NCBI GenBank assembly: GCA_902806575.1
Contig: CADCXD010000009.1
Coordinates: 2,976,001-3,040,000, forward strand
Direction of reading: 5' to 3'
DNA from: Jackrogersella multiformis
Lineage: Eukaryota; Ascomycota; Sordariomycetes; Xylariales; Hypoxylaceae
Length of the DNA stretch: 64,000 nt
Shown here: positions 33,780 through 46,756 of the stretch, piece after piece
Numbering within the stretch: position 1 is the first letter of the stretch
Layout of the letters: every line of letters starts with the position of its first letter
Program-made: the position numbers and the translations under genes
Notes under the pieces: model-generated
Database searches by the model: none
Told to the model about the DNA's origin: nothing
What the model saw: the letters and a program-made list of their open reading frames with translations, nothing else

Positions 33780-33910
33780 TCCTCCACTACCTATACCTAC
33801 CTACCTGGTAGTAACTACCTTTACCTAGGTACCTACCCCCTACTTAGAGGTAGTACCCATATAGCTGGAGGTACCTCCCTAAACTACCTACCTAGGTAGG
33901 TACCTAACTA
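33780..33910. repeat. Cluster of CTACCTACCTAGGTAGG-type palindromes
   Basis: Repeated CTACCTACC, TACCTAGGTACC and a longer inverted CTACCTACCTAGGTAGGTA near 33885-33903. Confidence 0.8.
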
Positions 33911-34487
33911 CCCCCCTAGCTACGCTCTTAACATCCATACCCCACCTTCGCCCGCACCGCTGCGCCGTACCCGGACCGGGTGGCGGTCTTCTGATCTAAG
34001 ATAATGCTTGTTCTCCTTGGTACCGAACCCGACAAAGATCACGTACGTGCATATCTTCTTGTTGGACTAATTATATACCTAGTATCTAGTACCTGGTACC
34101 TACCTACCTGTTACCCAATCAGTCTCTATATCTATTCGTGCCCGAGGCCTCCCAGATTCTCCAGGGTAAGGTATATAAATTGGGTAGAGCTCGGGCTAAG
34201 ATCCATCTACCTAAGTAGTCTTATTATCTACCTACATAAGTAGTTTTATTATTTACCTACTTAGGTAGTTTATTATCTACCCATTAGTAATATCATTTAC
34301 CACGTTCTAACGAACCTCCTTATCGTGCCGGGGCTTCGTGCCGGGTCTTTGTCTCCTTAAGAGATAACTTGTTTGGTAACTACCTAGGTGGATACTCGAA
34401 TACCTATACAACACCTAGGTATATATATATACATTCAGCACTGGTAGCCAAGAAAAATTAGGAAGAACCACAGGAACAGCGAACATC

Positions 34488-36921
34488 ATGGCTATCGATC
34501 AAGGATCAACTATACCCCATCCCCTACGACCACTCTCGGCTGACGAGCTATCGAAGGCTCGAGATATTGTCGTCAAAGCACAAGGCGGCGACGGCATTGT
34601 TTTATGCTTTCGCTCGGCTATCGTCGATGAGCCTAAGAGAGATGATCTCGCCAGCTTCCTCATCGCTGAGCACGAGGGTCGTGTGCCCGAGGTCATACTC
34701 CCTAGACAGGTTGAGCTGTTATATGATGTAATTAAGGACAGCAGGGCTCAGCTCACGAAGACAGTTGTTGATGTTGATGCCGGTGTCATTGCAAGTACCA
34801 AGGCGTTTGAGATGCGATATCAGACGAGCTACACCGCGCTGGAGTTTGGCATGTTCCAGGATATCTGCGTCTCCTCGGAATTGTTTAAATCGGCTCTGGA
34901 AGAGTTCACTCTGCCAGAAAACTTCGTCGTCACGATAGATCCGTGGCCATATGGTGGCCCGGATCTGGACGAGGACGTCCCTCGATACATGCAGGGTCTC
35001 GTTTACGCCAGAGATACGTCTAAGAACAACACTGACTCGAATCACTACTCTTACCCGTTACCCATAATTCCAATTATGGACGTTGCCACCAAAAAAATGG
35101 TGAGAGTGGACCGCCTTGCTACTGGAGGACGTGGCGACAGTCTGTATCCACCTCCTCCCGGGGGCAAGCCCAAGAAGCTCTTCGAGAATAGCGGCGCGGC
35201 AGAATACGTTCCGGAACTGCTGGACCGGCCTTTCCGCACCGACCTCAAGCCTATCAATGTCACTCAGCCCGAGGGCGCGTCATTCAAGGTCCACGGGGAC
35301 AATCTGGTCGAGTGGCAGAAATGGCGGTTCCGCGTCGGGTTCACGCTCCGCGAAGGCGCCGTGCTCCACGACGTGTGCTATGACAACCGCCCGATAGTAT
35401 ACCGGCTGTCCTTCTCCGAGATGACTGTTCCGTACGGCGACCCACGCCCGCCGTTCCATCGCAAGCAGGCCTTCGACTTTGGTGACGGTGGCATCGGCCG
35501 CGCCGCTAACAATCTGAAGCTAGGGTGCGACTGTCTGGGGGCAATCCACTACTTCGACTCGGTGTTGGCGAATTCGGAGGGCAAGCCGGACCTGGCGAAG
35601 AATGTTATCTGTCTGCACGAGCAGGACAACGGCATAGGCTGGAAGCACACCAACTTCCGGACAAACCGCGCCGTGGTAACGCGCATGCGGGAGTTAGTCG
35701 TGCAGTTCGTTGCGACACTAGCCAACTACGAGTACGTATTCGCGTATAAACTAGACACGGCCGGGGGTATCACACTCGAGACTCGCGCCACGGGCATTGT
35801 GAGCGTCGTGCCGATCGACGAGGGTAAGACCTCGGGGTACGGCAACATTGTCAACCCGGGCGTGCTGGCACAGAACCATCAGCACATCTTCGCGGTGCGC
35901 ATCGACCCGGCCATCGACTCGTACAAGACGGGCGACACGGCTATCGTTATAGAAGAAAGCCACCCCGTGCCCTTGAACCCGGAGACGAACCCCTACGGCA
36001 ACGGCTACGAGATCCGTCGGCGGCGCGTCGAGCGCGCGGGGTTCGAGGACGCGGAGCCCCGGCTGAATAGGGTGCTGCGCATGGAGCACGCGTCTAAGAA
36101 GAACAGCGTCAGCGGTAAGAACGTAGGGTACAAGCTCGTCCCCAGCGCTACGCAACTCCTACTTGCGGATGACAGGAGCGTGCAGGCTGCGCGCGCCCCG
36201 TTCGCGAAGCACCACCTCTGGTTCACCGGGCACAGGGACGGCGAGCTCTGGGCCGCGGGCGAGTTCACGAATCAGGCTCACCACGAGGAGGGCGGTGTCA
36301 AGTCAATGGTCGAGAGGGGAGATTGGTTTGTTGACGAGGACGAGGAGAGGGTGGACGGAGCTACGACAAACGGAGAGGCTCGCGAGGAGGGTGCTGCTAA
36401 TGGAGAGTCGGAGAAGGGGAAGATGAGTAGTCCTGTGGTCTGGAGCGTCTTCGGCCTTACACACAATCCTCGAGTTGAAGATTGGCCTGTGATGTGAGCA
36501 CGACCGACCCCCTTCCACTTTTCTCTTTCGTTCATTCATTTTTCGTATCATACAGTATAACTAATACGTCTCATCGCGCAGGCCAGTCGAGATCCACCAA
36601 CTCCACCTCCGGCCGGCGGACTTCTTCACCAGCAACCCGGCGCTGGACATCCCGAGCACCAGGAACGAGAGCAGCGTGCTGGTGCCCTGTTACGACGCGA
36701 AGGCCAACGGGAACGGAGTAAATGGGACCAACCAATCTAGCACCTGCTGTAGCAACGCTCCTAGCCTCCGTACTGACAGTACAGTGCAGCAAAACCCGGT
36801 CACCAATCTGCAGGGCACGGGCCCAGATTTTGACACAAAGGACATTCTAGCCGGGACCCCCAACGAGAAGAGACGGCTGTCTGCGACGCTGTCGAACTTG
36901 TTTAGCTGGAAGAAGGATTGA
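34488..36921 (+). CDS. Copper amine oxidase (TPQ-containing)
   Basis: Predicted 781-residue copper/topaquinone amine oxidase that converts primary amines to aldehydes with release of ammonia and H2O2, probably peroxisomal or cytosolic (no signal peptide at MAIDQGST). Exons 34488-36493 and 36582-36921 join as WPVM-PVEIHQLHLRPADFF. N2/N3-type domains are followed by the catalytic domain: RLSFSEMTVPYGD, AFDFGDGGIG (Asp as the likely catalytic base), and ANYEYVF, whose Tyr near residue 414 is the TPQ precursor. Copper ligands are NHQHIF plus a later His. After LRPADFFTSNPALDIP comes a roughly 80-residue tail with Cys-Cys and low complexity, ending SWKKD; no SKL-type peroxisomal signal is seen. 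Near residues 635-655 there is an acidic Glu/Gly insert. Confidence 0.95.
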
Positions 36922-38097
36922 TGAATTCTTCTTTGGATATTATTTTTTTTCGGCTGGACACTTTCCAACCAGGCATATTCTCGAGGACCTTTTGGTTATC
37001 GAGGGGATTATTTGTTCCTTTTTTGAAGACCCAAGTTGGAGACTGAGTACCTAGTAATTAGCCCCTAAACTGCGGGAAGACGCATGAGAGGCCCCTGGGT
37101 CAAGCGCCCTCCCCCTTTTATGAGAAACGACACAAAACATAACCGCATCTACCTACCTACTTCATATATCTGATGAGACGAAGACCTTGACTACGATACA
37201 GGATCTAGACTGGTCATGCATGGTGGATGGAAAATAGGTTGCCTAAAGGCACCTAGGTAGGTAGTTTTCAAGCATGAGGTAGACAGACATACAGACAGAA
37301 AGCCAGACATCCCGAGTAATTTATGCATGTTATATTGTTTCCATTTATCTAAGGTATATTCGTGTGAGCTATAAGTACCTACCTAGGTACCTAGGTAGGT
37401 AGGTAGGTAGGTAGGTATATTAATGCAGAGTAATAGGTCTCACCTAAGTACATACTCAGGTGTTTGACTCGTTTAGGTATTCAGAGTTTCGATCCATGGA
37501 TGGATACCATACCATACTGTATAAGGTACGGATTACTTGAATTTATACCTAGGTACCTAGGCATGGGCACCCCGCACTACATTTCAACCTTACTTAATCT
37601 ACCACACACCTAAAGTGCCTTTTTCTAGGCTAGGAGTACCTAGGTACCTACCGGTATGCAGATCACCTAGGTAGGTATGTACCTAGGTATCTTCTTTCAT
37701 TACACGAGATGTACATAGATACCTAGGTACCGAGCTGGGGTAATGGGCATTCGGTGTAACGGCGGTCGTTCCACGCAGCTCTGGTTATCGATAGCACCCC
37801 TTCTCAAACAGGAAATGAAAATGGGCTGATGATTGGGCCTTTTACATCATTAGATCGTATCTCCGATCCTCCAGTCGCCTTAGCTTCTTGAACATTTTCC
37901 CCTCCACTATTAATCATTAATCATACATCTCTTTCCTCTTTCCTTCATCATCATATCTCAAGTATAGTACCTAGCGTATAACCCCGATCGACTGCTCTAC
38001 ATTTCTGGACGATCTAGATTGTTTCTGTTCCAAATTAGGTGGCGCCCGGTCACCAACCAGGCCAAGGGCTACCTCGGTAGGTAGCTGGAGGTCATGA
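36922..38097. other. Intergenic region with palindromic repeats, MFS gene promoter
   Basis: 1.18 kb with no gene. Repeat blocks are at 37375-37418 and about 37545-37735. TC-rich tracts at 37900-37960 precede the transporter start. Confidence 0.55.
37375..37418. repeat. CCTAGGTACCTAGGTAGG(TAGG)n block
   Basis: A palindromic core with five adjoining TAGG tetramers on one side. A further scattered cluster of TACCTAGGTACCTAGG follows at 37545-37735. Confidence 0.85.
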
Positions 38098-40020
38098 ATG
38101 TCCCCTCCACCAACTGAACTCTCAAGCTCGGATATACCATCACGTAAGATGGTACACGCCGCAACAATCGCGCCGGCTACTTCGCCCGCAACTCGCCCAG
38201 GCAGAGCGCAGACGAGATCGGGCTCGATAGGAAGCTTCCGTGCTGGCTCGCCTCTGCCTGCTCTCCCACCTAACCGAGCAACCCTCCGTCGTGTACCAAC
38301 ACAACATCAGTACCAAACATTTCCAACCCCACCACCGAAGACTGCCGGCCGAAGACCTGGCACGGGATCTAGCTCCTCCGGCTCGCAGGGCTATGATCAT
38401 CATGGCACGACGACGCCTTTGCCTATCAAGCAGCTGGCTCTCCTAGCCCTCCTGTCCTTGTCCGAACAGACAGCTCTTAACTCGATATCGCCCTATCTGC
38501 CGGAGATGATCGAGTCATTTCCTGGTATTAGCCACGACCAAGTTGGTTTATATGTCGGTCTGCTAGCCTCCGCCTTTGCCTTGGCCCAGCTCGCAACTAA
38601 CCTCTTGTGGGGATACCTATCGGATATTATTGGACGTAAACCCGTCTTGCTACTAGGCACCTTGCTGCTGTGTTTCTGCTTTGCGGCTTTTGGATTCTGC
38701 ACTAGATATTTCCATATCGTGTTGGTACATGTGGCCATGGGGCTATTCAATGGGAACGCTGCCGTAGTTCCCACCTGTCTAGGCGAACTGACCGACCGGA
38801 GCAACCAGAGCAAGGCCTTCACCTGGTTGCCTGTAGTGTACAGCTTGGGTAGCATCACGGGTCCCGCGCTCGGTGGATTGCTAGTGGGCAAGGCAACCAG
38901 AGACAATTATCCGTTTCTTGCCCCGAATATTCTAGGAGCCTCGCTTCTAGCCTTGAGCGTAATCGTGCTTGGGATTTGGTTCGACGAAACTCTGGAAGAA
39001 CAGGCGGACATTCCGGATTGGTTTGAATGGATCCCGTGGGTGACTAGTTCTACGAACCAGGCTAAGAACCGATCTACGCGTTCATGGACCTGGCCTGGAG
39101 GCAGGGACGCAGACGATGACCAAAGGGAAGCAAACGAGGATGACTCGAGGGAGGATAGCACTCTGCTTGGTCCACAGGAAGATGAGAATGGGGCGGGAGA
39201 TTCGAAATCGCCACAAGATGTCACAACGTGGCGCCAGCTCTTAAATCGAACAACCATGGTCCTCCTCAGCACGCATCTAGTCTTCCAGCTATCTAATAGC
39301 TCATTCAACAGTTTATATCCCATATTTGCATCCGGAGAAACGCCTACGGGGCGAGATCTGCATGCGGATGTTATCGGGGTATCGCTGTCCGTTGCTGGAG
39401 TATTCACAATTCTGTTCCAGCTATTCCTCTTCAGGCCATTGAAGTCTCATCTGGGTAATGTTAGGTCGTACCGAGGCTCGTTGCTTGGTTTTGCGATTAC
39501 TATGGCCTTAATGCCATTTGTTGGGTACGTGGGCTCAGACCCGCCGTTCGGTGTAGGCGACAGCAAGTTATGGCTATATTTCGAGATTGGCGTGATACTC
39601 ATCATAAAGAATATTTGCGCTGTTGGTGGCCTATCAAGCGTCATGTTACTAGTAAGTTTATCTCTTAAGCAACTCCTATCGAGGAGATATTCTTTGCGGA
39701 AACACCTAACCTTCGAATAGATCACAAATTCAGCACCGACCCATGCAAGCTTAGGCACGCTCAACGGTATTGCGCAGACTCTCTCGGCGGCTGGCAGAAG
39801 CGTCGGCCCTTTCCTCTCGGGTGGACTCTTTAGCGTCTCGACTCACGTTCAGCCCAAAGGCGAGGCTCTTGCTTGGGGTCTATTCGCCGGAATAGCCCTG
39901 GCCGGATGGCTGGGAAGTCATGCTCTCCACGGTGAAGGTCTTGAAAGCACCGACGATGGTTTTGAAGAAGAGACGCATGACACGCAAATCGACGAAAACG
40001 CAGACGATGATCCCACGTGA
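38098..40020 (+). CDS. Major facilitator superfamily transporter (ZIFL/YCR023C-like)
   Basis: Predicted 617-residue, 12-helix MFS permease in exons 38098-39651 and 39721-40020 (69-nt intron with an ACCTAAC branch region). The first 105 residues are a Ser/Pro/Thr-rich cytosolic tail. Helix 1 contains LALLALLSLSEQTALNSISPYLPEM; the MFS signature between helices 2 and 3 is GYLSDIIGRKPVLL. Other landmarks are GLFNGNAAVVPTCLGELTD and YSLGSITGPALGGLL. An acidic loop of about 90 residues separates the two halves. The spliced C-terminus reads LLITNSAPTHASLGTLNGIAQTLSAAGRSVGPFLSGGLF, matching fungal ZIFL-type and yeast YCR023C-type proteins. Substrate unknown. An overlapping ATG at 38094 stops after seven codons, so the start is 38098. 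Confidence 0.93.
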
Positions 40021-43000
40021 TTTCGCGGGTGCCGGCCTCATGGAGTAGAGACGCAGCATCGATGACGTCTGCTTACGTGAATCTCTATTTCGAACCACCG
40101 AGCCGGACAGTCGTCCCATGAGTATGATGATCCCTAGAACCTCTTTAACCCCACGTTCGCTTGCAGATCCTCGGATAGCAACATTAGGGCAGCTGAATCG
40201 CCGCGCGGCCATGTTTAGAAAGATGCCGGATTAGATTGACATTCGAGTAATCACGCCTGGAGACGCGAACAGGAGTTAGCTAGAACTACATTCTCCGGAA
40301 CTTGGTGTTACCAGTGCTCCTACCACTATTAGTACTAGTAGTACTCTTACTACTTGTGGTAGTACCTGGATATGAAGGAGAAAGTAGTCGTTGGAGTCAT
40401 TCACCTTTAGTACTTTATGTCCCTTAACCGCCGCCTAAATTGGTGATAGGGCTTGGGGGGTCATGTTGTACATCCAAACGGATGGGCCATCACTTCGGGC
40501 CAATCTGCTTGCGGTCAAAAACTCCGATAATGATGAATGATAATGAATAAATATTCATGCTTGGTCCTCATATGGGATCAAATTTAGAACTTATGCTTAG
40601 CAATCGACTTGTATCATCCTCATACTATTATATCCAAGCTTAGTATTTCTTGTATTGTGGTGACTAAGGGAAAGCGGCTCTTATTCGGCGAGTCAAGCTT
40701 TAGAACTACAACACTTCTAATGCTAAAAGAGAGCAGGTGTATCCGAAAAGATGATGATAGGTAATAATAATAATAACAAAATGCATTAAGCTTAGGCAGA
40801 AAGCCACTCATCTTTGTTTTCTTACACACCTCGATTCGAACGAATGGTCACCATACTTAGACGAGTAAGAGGTTTGTTTCTAATTCGTCATATAGTATGA
40901 GTGTCGTAGCTTTAAGGAGGACTCAAGTGGTGAAATAAGTTGGGAAAGGCGGATTGTTAGTGGTAAGTACCTAGGTATTTAATGTATATGCAGCAGGCAA
41001 CGGCTGCAAGTGTTCGCTGTTCTTTACCCACTTAAAACACATTAAACACTTTAGTTATATATATTAAGCCAAAGTTTTAAAACACTATCAGGTACTGTGG
41101 GACATTTATGTAATTAAGAGGATAAAGTGTTTTACATTAAAGCTTAAAACCTTTATAATATAACAACCATTATCCTTATATTATAGTACTTAAGTAACCA
41201 TAAAGCAGTGTTTTTAAACTTACCTAAGTACTTACCTACTTATGACCCAGGTATGCAATCTTAAAAAGATTCGGTGCCAAATTACCTATCTAGAATAGGT
41301 AGTGTATCGGCTTTGATGCCTAAAGTCCGATATAATCATCCATAGATCCCGGGCTCTTACCTACTTGGGTACTTACCTAATTAAGGTGGTAATTCCGTAT
41401 AATATAAATAAGGTTTATGTAAGTTCCTTCTTCCCCAGACCGAGTTTAATATAACATATGACATTCCTTAATAAGCCAGTGCTAATACCACTTAAGTGGA
41501 TTATGTAAAGATACAGTTGCGAAAAAAGAAAAAGAAAACCCTTTAAGCATTAATTGTAAATAACAATGAGGAAGAAAGGACGGAACCGACTATTCCGTGA
41601 TTGGTTTATGAATTCTATTCTGGTTATGTAACATGGATGTTAAATTACCTTATGTAGATGTAGGTACGCACAGATACATACTTATTCCCAGAATAGTACA
41701 AACTAAAAAACCGCGGCTATTTCAAGGTTGATCCAATGGAAATAAGGTTTCTTCGTATGCACTGCCACAGCCTTACCCGCTAAGCGATGGTTCAGCTCTA
41801 CCTAGGTAACGATATATGGAATCCCATTGGCCTATCTCACGCCTCAAAGTTTAACAAGTAATACCTACCTTCCTATTTCGGTACCTAGGTACCCAAAGCA
41901 CTGGGCGTCGCTTAATTATCTCCCGCCGGGTGTGTTAAATCCTCACTTAAGCATACCTACCTAGCCTAGGTGTTTACCTACCTACCTACCTACTACCTAT
42001 TAGGTACCTACATAAGTAGTATTTCCAATTATTCCAAACACTCCGATCCTTCGTCAGCAGCCTCACTAGTCGAATACCAAGTATAACACGATTCCAAACT
42101 ACCTAGGTAGACATGGGTCACCCCGCTTGAGAGGCCGCCGGTGATGACGAGCTTGACCTTCCTTACATAGTAGTAGAAGTAAAAATGACCATCGAAGCTT
42201 ACAGCCTGGCTTCTAGAATTTTTCCAATTCCTACATACATAGTAGCAACACCAGGGGGCTATGATCGTCAACATGGTGTGTGAGAGCACAGACCAACATC
42301 CGAAAATCTTCGATTTATGTTCCATTACAAATCTTTCCAATTATAACCCATACATCACATATAAACAATATCATTCGTTGGCCTTAATTCAGCCTCCTTG
42401 CCTAGCAGCCTAGTTAATGCTTTATGCGAATGCGTACCTACCTAGGTACTGAACCATGCAGCTCGGAGACGATCCCCGTGGCACAGTATCGATTGCATAC
42501 TCCGCATCGACTCTTATGAGGGCGGAGAAATACCTCCAAGCGCACGGAGGGATTCCATCATCCACTGGGCACCTACCTAGGTAAGTTGTCTCTATTAGAT
42601 TGAGTACCTACCTTGGTAACTACCTAGGTATCTACCTAGGTAGGCATCTAAGCAAGATAACTACCTATCTAGGTTAGGTAGAGATGATTCTTCTCTACTA
42701 CCTGTCCAGGTACATATGCTTGAATGTCGTGGGGAATATTCGGCATCGTTGCTGGCCTTGGTTTCTAGTATCCTACGTCTCCGGGATGGATTCGATAAAC
42801 ATCAAGAACGGATGGCTGGTCCAGCAGGGGTCTGATAGGCGACCCAGCCGCCGAGGCGCGAATCACTGTGCTTTCCAGGTGAGTGAGGTTCCCCAGCCTT
42901 GTGCCGCTAAATTCTTACCGGCGCATTCGACGACAAGGGCCACTTCCGCTACCACGGGTTCGCCGATCTCAGACCTCTCTGATACCGGCTCTGGACTAGC

Positions 43001-44138
43001 CCCATTTCTATGCTTGTCGACTACTATGTATGTACAGTTAGTTAACTGCGGAGCCTAACTATCAACTCCCATTGGCAGTTCAACCTGGTATTTTTTTAGA
43101 AACTACGGTTATTCAAATACACCAGCTTCCTTTTCAGTCTTATAGATTCACTCTACGGAGAGCTACCTAATTTTTCTAGAGGCTTTTTGTCTACGGCTAT
43201 CCAATGAAATCTCAATCATAATATCTTCGTCGACACGAACCCCTTGTGTACCTATTTTCCAGCCAACCTTCATAATCTATTTCTAAACTCCGTACAAGGC
43301 GATAACTAGTTTAGTAACAGAGCAACAACATGAGCCCCCAGCATGATGGATATCGACTGTCGTCAGCATCAGCCCTTAGTATGGGTGAGCAGGGTCAGAG
43401 GACGCACCATCTGGCTTTAAGTTCAAAGTCATGTTTGACCTATCGCCTACTTTAAACTCACCCTAGTCAGAGATGTTATCCCAGGCGAGTTCTATCGCGT
43501 AGCATGATTTTATGTAAGCTCATCGTCATATGTTGATAGCTTCATGGCCAACTGACAGTCGGGGGTAGGGCGTCTCCCTAGTACCTTCCATGGTATTCCT
43601 CGTCGGCCGCGGACCGACGCCGGTGCAATATCCTCACAATTCTATCACGATGCTGGTCACCCATTCTCTGAATATAGTTTCTAACATCATATTGCTCCTG
43701 GGCACCTGGGCCGGGATTATATCATCCGGATTATCATCTTTGATCAACTTCTGTATCTGACTTGGCATTACCCTCTCGGGTGGGTTTAGTGACTTCAACC
43801 GTCCGATCACTTGATTTGGGATGATGGTTGATGGGCTATCAAACGACTAGACTCTCCAAGATATAAACATCCACAACCTTCCCTACTCAAAGGGCACATA
43901 AACCAAGCTTCATCCTCAAGAACAACTTGCCAAACGACCACGCGGAGAAATCCAGTCTCGGAGGTGATTAAGACCTATTACTCTAACTTGGATGTAAACT
44001 CGCGCCAACTCCTTCCTAAGACGATTTATATTAAAGACAAAGACGACGACGAAAACCATACGCACTTCGTTTTGGGGTTAGCCTTACTATCTAAGACGTC
44101 AAGGGGTTTATTCGATAAATACAGTTAAGATATTTACC
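40021..44138. other. 4.1-kb AT-rich gene-poor region
   Basis: No gene is supported. 40960-41700 is strongly AT-rich, and palindromic TACCTAGGTA clusters are at 41800-42010 and 42430-42680. Open frames at 42029-42340 (-) and 42684-43058 (+) have no family features. A short coding-like stretch on the minus strand at about 43590-43700 reads QEQYDVRNYIQRMGDQHRD... and then stops. Confidence 0.5.
43589..43699 (-). other. Coding-like fragment, possible exon
   Basis: After a CCCAG acceptor-like site the minus strand reads EQYDVRNYIQRMGDQH, then a basic RIVRILHRRRS and an acidic ADEEYHGRY before a TAG. The composition looks like protein, but I could not find upstream exons in phase. It might be the tail of a small gene or a relic. 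Confidence 0.25.
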
Positions 44139-44939
44139 ATGTCTTCATCACGATCTGGTGGACACGGCCACAGAAACTCTCGTGGAAGTAGCAGAAGACA
44201 AGTGCGTGACGGTTTTCAATTCGTAAATCCCTCCCGCAACCCAGTCTCGGTCATGGTAGATTGTCTACCTACGACTTTTGCCTTATGACTGGTGGTATAT
44301 CTTGGTAACTAACATAGCGCACGGCAGTCCTCTGTCCAGCAACTTATTGAATCACTACGTACCCACCGAGTCAATACGCTCACCGAGCTCTGCCGAATCG
44401 AACGAGTTGCTGCCAGCTGCGATAACGAGGAAGATGCCCAAGCATTTCAAGCTCCAATGACTTCAGCGTGGGATTACTACGTGAATAGCAACCAGTTTCT
44501 GACAGAGTTGAGAGGCCTGACAAGGAACTATCCTATATCTGGAGAAGTGGTCGACCAAGCACTTAACCTAGTCCGAAACGATCCAAATTCGAACCGGAGT
44601 TGGAATCTGGCCTGGCTTTGCTTGGTGAAAATACGCGATGAGTAAGCCTTAACCCTTGTAGCCCATCGCCCCTTTTTACTCAGATGCATATATTCTTCCG
44701 CACCTTTCTTCCCTTAATCCTTCCGATCTTGCTTCCGATATTTCCCCTTATCTAATATCGAATATAGGGGCTTAATACCTACGTATGCGCAAGCGGACGC
44801 ATGGCGGAAGGAGATGTGGGGTGGCCGCGATCCCACATCGGAGGAAGCAGACCAGCTTTCTCAATGCTTCGAGTATGAATGGACGCAGGCTGTTGAGAAC
44901 ATGCTGCGACACTGGCCCGTAACACCGACATGGTATTAA
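44139..44939 (+). CDS. Unrecognised 200-residue protein, three exons
   Basis: Exons 44139-44255, 44328-44641 and 44768-44939 join in phase to a 200-residue frame; intron 1 has a TAACTAAC branch site and intron 2 a GTAAGC donor. The first 35 residues are Ser/Arg/Gly-rich (SSRSGGHGHRNSRGSSRRQ). The rest is mixed helical: SSVQQLIESLRTHRVNTLTEL, WDYYVNSNQFLTELRGL, DPNSNRSWNLAWLCLVKIRDE and TSEEADQLSQCFEYEWTQAVE, ending HWPVTPTWY. I recognise no domain. Three consistent introns without stops argue for a real, possibly lineage-specific gene. It lies within the AT-rich, repeat-bearing gene desert. Confidence 0.65.
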
Positions 44940-46756
44940 GTCGACCGGTATTTCCTTCAACCCGTGCCCTTTTTTCCGATTTATTAGACTTTACCACCAT
45001 GTGGACTACTCGTCAGCAAGGCACTGAACGTATCGTATCGGATTTCACCTTGGTTCTAGATCTTCTGCATCATTCGGCGTTTACTGCAGTTACAAGCGAT
45101 TCTTTTCTTTTCCTTTTCCCCCTCCCGTCGTTTTTTGCATAATATAGCTTGGTATAGCATAACATGGTTTAGGTATCTCTCGTTCTGGTGGACATTTGCA
45201 TTGGTGGCGTTTTCATGCTGCTCTCCACTCGTTCTGTATGGACACTGGTATGGGCACTGGCTATATGGATTTTTTCATTTTGTGTATATAGGGCGGACTT
45301 AGATACCTTTAGGGACTCATGATTCTTTTCTCTCTGCGATTTTGCCTTCTTTAGTGACCTAACCTTAGTATATTACCGTCTATATTTTTAATATAGCTTT
45401 ATAGAATTGGATTAGCACTAAAATAACATAAGGGACGTTTAATACGTGCCACTACTTATGTTATACCTAGAATTGTTAACCGAAAATATCGGAAGACTCC
45501 GAAACCTCCGGTAACGGCGGGATGTATATACCTACCGGAGGTTGCTCGTAAACGAGGGATTATCTGGTAAGTAACGAATGTGGTCTAGGATAAAAAGACA
45601 CTGCCATGCCTCTTTAAGCCAAGGTTTCTTTATATATATAAACCGAATTCTCCTTTATTCTTCTGTCGGTCCGTTATTTTCTCCTCTTTCTTCTCTCTTA
45701 TGTCAGGCAGAACTCCAGCTCTGCCCCCCGGGGTACTCTGGACGTTCTATGCGTTATAGAACGCGCCGATGTATATAGCTACCTTAAATACATACATCCT
45801 TTCGGACGTAAACAAGATTATCATTATCATCATACCTAGAATTGAGCTGTCAGCGAGATACCAATAGCGCTAACAGGGATCGAACCTATTCTCGCTAATA
45901 GGTGGGATCTCGCCTGGTCTTAAAAACGAATAACAGATTGCTCTATTAAAGAACATATTGCTAGCACTTATACTCAACTTTAACTCACATTACTTAGCCT
46001 TAACCGCATCTCTATGAGTTCAAATCAGGTAAAGTAAAAAATAAAATCTTAAAGTTGAAGCTTAATTCATTAGCCTTCGCTGCCCTGGCGGCCATATAAT
46101 CGGTGGTTTACTATAATTCGCTTCAGTATATACTATAGTTATTCATTCATCCCTTTTTCGACTTATGAAACATCGTTTATACTTATTATATATTATAATA
46201 ATTACCATAAATAACCTTGTTATGAGTTTTATAAGTACAAGCTTAAGCATACCATTATTTTCCAGTCGAATCTATGTTAACTAGTGATATAAAATTATGG
46301 ATCGATCGATATAAAATATCTCTCCCCTGAGTCACAATGAAAAAAGAACTGGGATATAAAGTCTGGAACTATCCGTGATAACTTCTCAAAAGTTTAACTT
46401 AGAGCTTAGCCACGTGTTAAGGCGAGAACCAAAAGGAAACTGATAATAATAAAAAATTAGTTACCGACGAGCGTGAGGTTTTGCCCATGGTTATCACCGG
46501 TGTCGACATCTTCTTTGACGTTTGGTTTACGAACTCTCGGCACCAGTACTATGCGAGTCATAAAACTGATCTCTCACAAGTATTGTTTATCTTCAAGTAT
46601 TCTTCTATTATCTAAACCGTGGATAGCCCACGTAACCTCTTTGGCTAGGTATTGATCGAGACATCTATTCATAGTTCGCGGTGCTACAAGTCTTAAATTT
46701 ATTTGAACCCAAGGAAAGCCTACTTCATTATACTACCCATCAGAACACAAGCTATC
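44940..46756. other. AT-rich intergenic region
   Basis: 1.8 kb without a supported gene. It contains a tRNA-like relic at about 45868-45987. The segment 46140-46460 is strongly AT-rich. Confidence 0.5.
45868..45987 (-). other. tRNA-like / Pol III element relic
   Basis: The minus strand has an acceptor-like pair AGTGCTA...TAGCGCT (7 bp with one G-U), a fragment TAGAGC typical of a D arm, and a perfect B-box-like GGTTCGATCCC in a T-arm-like hairpin (ATAGG..CCTGT). The region between is too long and the anticodon arm does not fold cleanly. It includes a CCTATT/AATAGG hairpin. It may be a decayed tRNA or a tRNA-derived SINE head; it is not an intact tRNA. Confidence 0.3.

Larger units (their letters stand above)
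32325..34487. other. 2.2-kb intergenic stretch, repeats and amine oxidase promoter
   Basis: No gene is supported. It holds a tandem CGTCCCCAC repeat (33012-33043), a palindrome-rich segment (33710-33910) and TACTTAGGTAG variants at 34200-34275. A TATATATATATA tract (34420-34431) lies about 57 bp before the amine oxidase ATG and may act as a TATA element. Confidence 0.5.

Noticed and set aside
42684..43058. 124-codon plus-strand frame in the AT-rich region
   Set aside because: No domain, no intron logic and no homolog recognised; length is within chance for a 4-kb desert.
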